Positions 7,013 to 8,362 of a stretch of 8,362 nucleotides of DNA are shown piece after piece. The first letter of the stretch is position 1, and every line of letters begins with the position of its first letter. Source of the DNA: Rhodospirillales bacterium. GTDB taxonomy: Bacteria > Pseudomonadota > Alphaproteobacteria > Rhodospirillales > JASLLV01. Below the pieces are notes generated by a model. It ran no database searches, had not been told where the DNA came from, and saw only the letters and a list, made by a program, of their open reading frames with translations. The DNA lies in contig JASMAE010000181.1 in the NCBI GenBank assembly GCA_030754475.1, positions 1 to 8,362 of the forward strand, given 5' to 3'. The translations under genes and the position numbers were made by a program.

Positions 7013-7677
7013 GAGACCGCGTCCGCTGAATGCGCGCTGCTCGCGGTACGGCGCTCGAGCACGAGCGTCGCCGCGGGATCGATCGCGAGCTCGGCATGGC
7101 TCGCGATCACGGCCATGCCGCCGTTCGCCCGATGACGCGCGATCGCGTCTTCCAGGCGCCCGATGGTGGCGCTATCGAGCGCCGTGGTCGGTTCGTCCAG
7201 GAGCCACAGCGGTGCCGGGGCGCCGACTAGCCGGGCGAGCGTCACGCGCCGTCTTTGTCCGGCCGAAAGGAAGCGCGCCGGCAGACGCGCGAGCGGGGCC
7301 ATGTCCAGCGCGTCCAAGGCCTCGCTGACGGCACCCGCCGGATTCGGGGATCCGGTGCGAAGTTCGGTCCAAAAGCCCACGTTTTCGGCGACCGTCAAAA
7401 GCGGCTTCACCGCGTCCAGATGGCCCACGTAGTGGAGGCGGGCGAAATGCGCGTCCCGATCGGCGGCGATCGCGGCGCCGTTCCACGTGAGCTCGCCCGC
7501 GCGCGGCGCAGAAAGGCCGGCCATGAGCCGCAGCAGGCTCGTCTTGCCGCTGCCGTTCGGGCCCGTGAGCAAAAGCGCGCCGCCCGCATCGAGGGTGAAA
7601 TCCACGTCGGCGAAGACGGGCCGCTCGCCGCGGACACAGGCGAGGCCGCGGCCGGCGAATGTGGAGGGACCCGTCAT
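7009..7677 (-). CDS. ccmA: Haem exporter ABC transporter ATP-binding protein CcmA
   Basis: CcmA is the cytoplasmic ATPase that pairs with CcmB; ATP hydrolysis drives release of haem-loaded CcmE. With the ATG at 7677 the product is 222 residues, close to the family size. Landmarks are Walker A GPNGSGKT (39-46), the family-typical YVGHLDAVKPLLT segment (83-95) with His where many ABC ATPases have the Q-loop glutamine, the signature LSAGQRRR (137-144), Walker B LWLLDEPTTALD (157-168) and the switch histidine H194 (IASH). The frame stays open upstream to 7797, and an ATG also lies at 7683. The ATG at 7677 is preferred because an AGGA lies seven bases before it and the family begins near this point; the extra upstream residues are Arg-rich and look non-coding. 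It is the first gene of the operon. Confidence 0.96.
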   Translation of the reverse strand: MTGPSTFAGRGLACVRGERPVFADVDFTLDAGGALLLTGPNGSGKTSLLRLMAGLSAPRAGELTWNGAAIAADRDAHFARLHYVGHLDAVKPLLTVAENVGFWTELRTGSPNPAGAVSEALDALDMAPLARLPARFLSAGQRRRVTLARLVGAPAPLWLLDEPTTALDSATIGRLEDAIARHRANGGMAVIASHAELAIDPAATLVLERRTASSAHSADAVS

Positions 7678-7684
7678 CGTCATG

Positions 7685-7688
7685 TCCT
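7685..7688 (-). promoter_or_regulatory. Ribosome binding site of ccmA
   Basis: AGGA on the minus strand has a seven-base spacer to the ATG at 7677. For the neighbouring ATG at 7683 the same motif is only one base away, which is too close, so the site favours 7677. Confidence 0.5.
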
Positions 7689-7800
7689 GAACCGAAGTCT
7701 CGCCGAGGAAGCGTCGGCGGCGCACCGTAATGCATTCGCGGCCGATCATGAAGCGGACTGGGGCGCGGGCGGGGCGGACCGGCGCGGCTTGGAGCACGCT

Positions 7801-7854
7801 CGGACCGGATCGGTTCGCACGTGATGCGAAAGCGGTCCCTTAGGCCGCGGTCCG
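7801..7854. promoter_or_regulatory. Nested inverted repeats in the ccmA leader (possible operator or attenuator)
   Basis: Within the 217-base gap between the upstream gene and ccmA, TTCGCA (7814-7819) and TGCGAA (7825-7830) form a perfect six-base inverted repeat with a five-base spacer. An outer pair, CGGACCG (7801-7807) and CGGTCCG (7848-7854), encloses it. A seven-base direct repeat GCGGTCC (7832-7838 and 7847-7853) overlaps the outer arm at a 15-base period. The position, about 125-180 bases before the ccmA start, suits an operator, a leader structure or a terminator of the upstream gene. I could not place a convincing -35/-10 pair here, and short G+C repeats arise easily by chance in such DNA. 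Confidence 0.35.
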
Positions 7855-7894
7855 GGAGATACCGAGCGTCAGGCCGATGCCGCCGCCGGGCACT

Positions 7895-8362
7895 TCATTC
7901 GAGACCGTACACCTGTCGCGGCGCCAGGTACTCAGGGAAGCGATCGATGAGCGACCGCCTGGTCAGGAAACAGAGGTGGCAGGCGTCCATGTAACCTTCT
8001 TCGGACGGCACGCCGCAGCTTCGGGCAAGGTGCGCCGGGCCACCCTCGACCAGGGGCCCGCAGATGGGATGCGAATGGGCATCGAATTCGTTTAGGAGTC
8101 GCGAGAGGGGTTTTTCCCACATGTTGCCGATGCTGAGCCCCTGGCAGAAGTGGACGTTGCCGAAAGCATCGACATGAATCCTCTCCGGCGACTGCAAGTC
8201 TTCGAAGGGGCACTCCGTATACGTGCTCCCCGGGCGGCGCGCCACGCCGTCGGACAACCGGTCGACGGCCCGTCCCCGAAATCTTACTGGTCCGCCTTCG
8301 ATCGCGGCGCCTTTTCGCCCCGTGGCATCCGCATCGCTTCCCGGTGTCGGTTTGTCGACCCG
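7895..8362 (-). CDS. Cysteine-rich C-terminal region of a probable radical SAM (SPASM-type) protein, 5' end outside window
   Basis: The frame is open from the window edge to a TGA at 7895-7897, giving 155 visible residues. The gene therefore starts beyond 8362; the TTG at 8257 is an internal codon. Counted from the edge, six cysteines stand at 51, 73, 101, 116, 128 and 131. The first pair follows C-x16-G-x4-C (ECPFEDL to GNVHFCQG), and the last two form DACHLC. This resembles the auxiliary iron-sulfur cluster region (SPASM or twitch type) at the end of radical SAM enzymes, as do IHVDAFGNVHFCQGLSIGN and WEKPLSRLL. The SAM-binding CxxxCxxC core would be off the window, so the substrate cannot be told. 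It is on the same strand as ccmA, 217 bases upstream, and could be co-transcribed with it. It might alternatively be another iron-sulfur protein. Confidence 0.7.
   Translation of the reverse strand, partial: RVDKPTPGSDADATGRKGAAIEGGPVRFRGRAVDRLSDGVARRPGSTYTECPFEDLQSPERIHVDAFGNVHFCQGLSIGNMWEKPLSRLLNEFDAHSHPICGPLVEGGPAHLARSCGVPSEEGYMDACHLCFLTRRSLIDRFPEYLAPRQVYGLE

Noticed and set aside
7678..7797. A 40-residue N-terminal extension of CcmA
   Set aside because: Its residues are Arg/Pro-rich with no family similarity, and the AGGA seven bases before ATG 7677 supports the shorter protein.
1..8362. CRISPR arrays, tRNA or rRNA genes, insertion sequences, phage or toxin-antitoxin genes
   Set aside because: No spaced repeat arrays, tRNA-like cloverleaf, transposase motifs or terminal repeats were seen; the window is almost fully occupied by the genes listed.

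Overview
The window is GC-rich DNA (roughly two-thirds G+C by eye). Its protein sequences read as proteobacterial, most like Alphaproteobacteria of the Rhodospirillales type. That placement is an inference from the style of CcmC, CcmE and CcmI and from the separate ccmH and ccmI genes; no search was run. At least one c-type cytochrome-dependent respiratory chain is implied.

Layout: (1) Positions 1-471, plus strand, hold the C-terminal end of a GGDEF diguanylate cyclase whose N-terminus lies outside the window. (2) Positions 472-648 are a convergent intergenic region with a possible intrinsic terminator for the GGDEF gene and a separate 11-bp inverted repeat just past the end of the ccm operon. 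(3) Positions 649-7677, minus strand, carry a complete System I cytochrome c maturation operon in the transcribed order ccmA-ccmB-ccmC-ccmD-ccmE-ccmF-ccmG-ccmH-ccmI. Junctions are tight: 4-base GTGA or ATGA overlaps at A/B, G/H and H/I, an 11-base overlap at D/E, and gaps of 8, 15 and 28 bases at C/D, F/G and E/F. The one longer gap is 59 bases, between ccmB and ccmC. (4) Positions 7678-7894 are the ccmA leader, with a nested inverted repeat. (5) Positions 7895-8362, minus strand, hold the C-terminal end of a cysteine-rich protein that looks like the SPASM-type tail of a radical SAM enzyme; it runs off the window edge.

How the genes work together (family knowledge): CcmA (ATPase) and CcmB (membrane subunit), with CcmC and CcmD, load haem onto a histidine of the periplasmic chaperone CcmE and release holo-CcmE. 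CcmG and CcmH keep the CXXCH cysteines of the apocytochrome reduced. CcmI captures the apocytochrome C-terminus. CcmF, with CcmH and CcmI, transfers haem from CcmE to the apocytochrome. The key residues are visible in the translations, and every ccm gene appears intact. No cytochrome c structural gene lies in the window.

I found no convincing new system. The points most worth a second look are an aspartate in place of the usual glycine in the CcmC WWD motif, the structured leader of ccmA, and the cysteine-rich gene just upstream of the operon.
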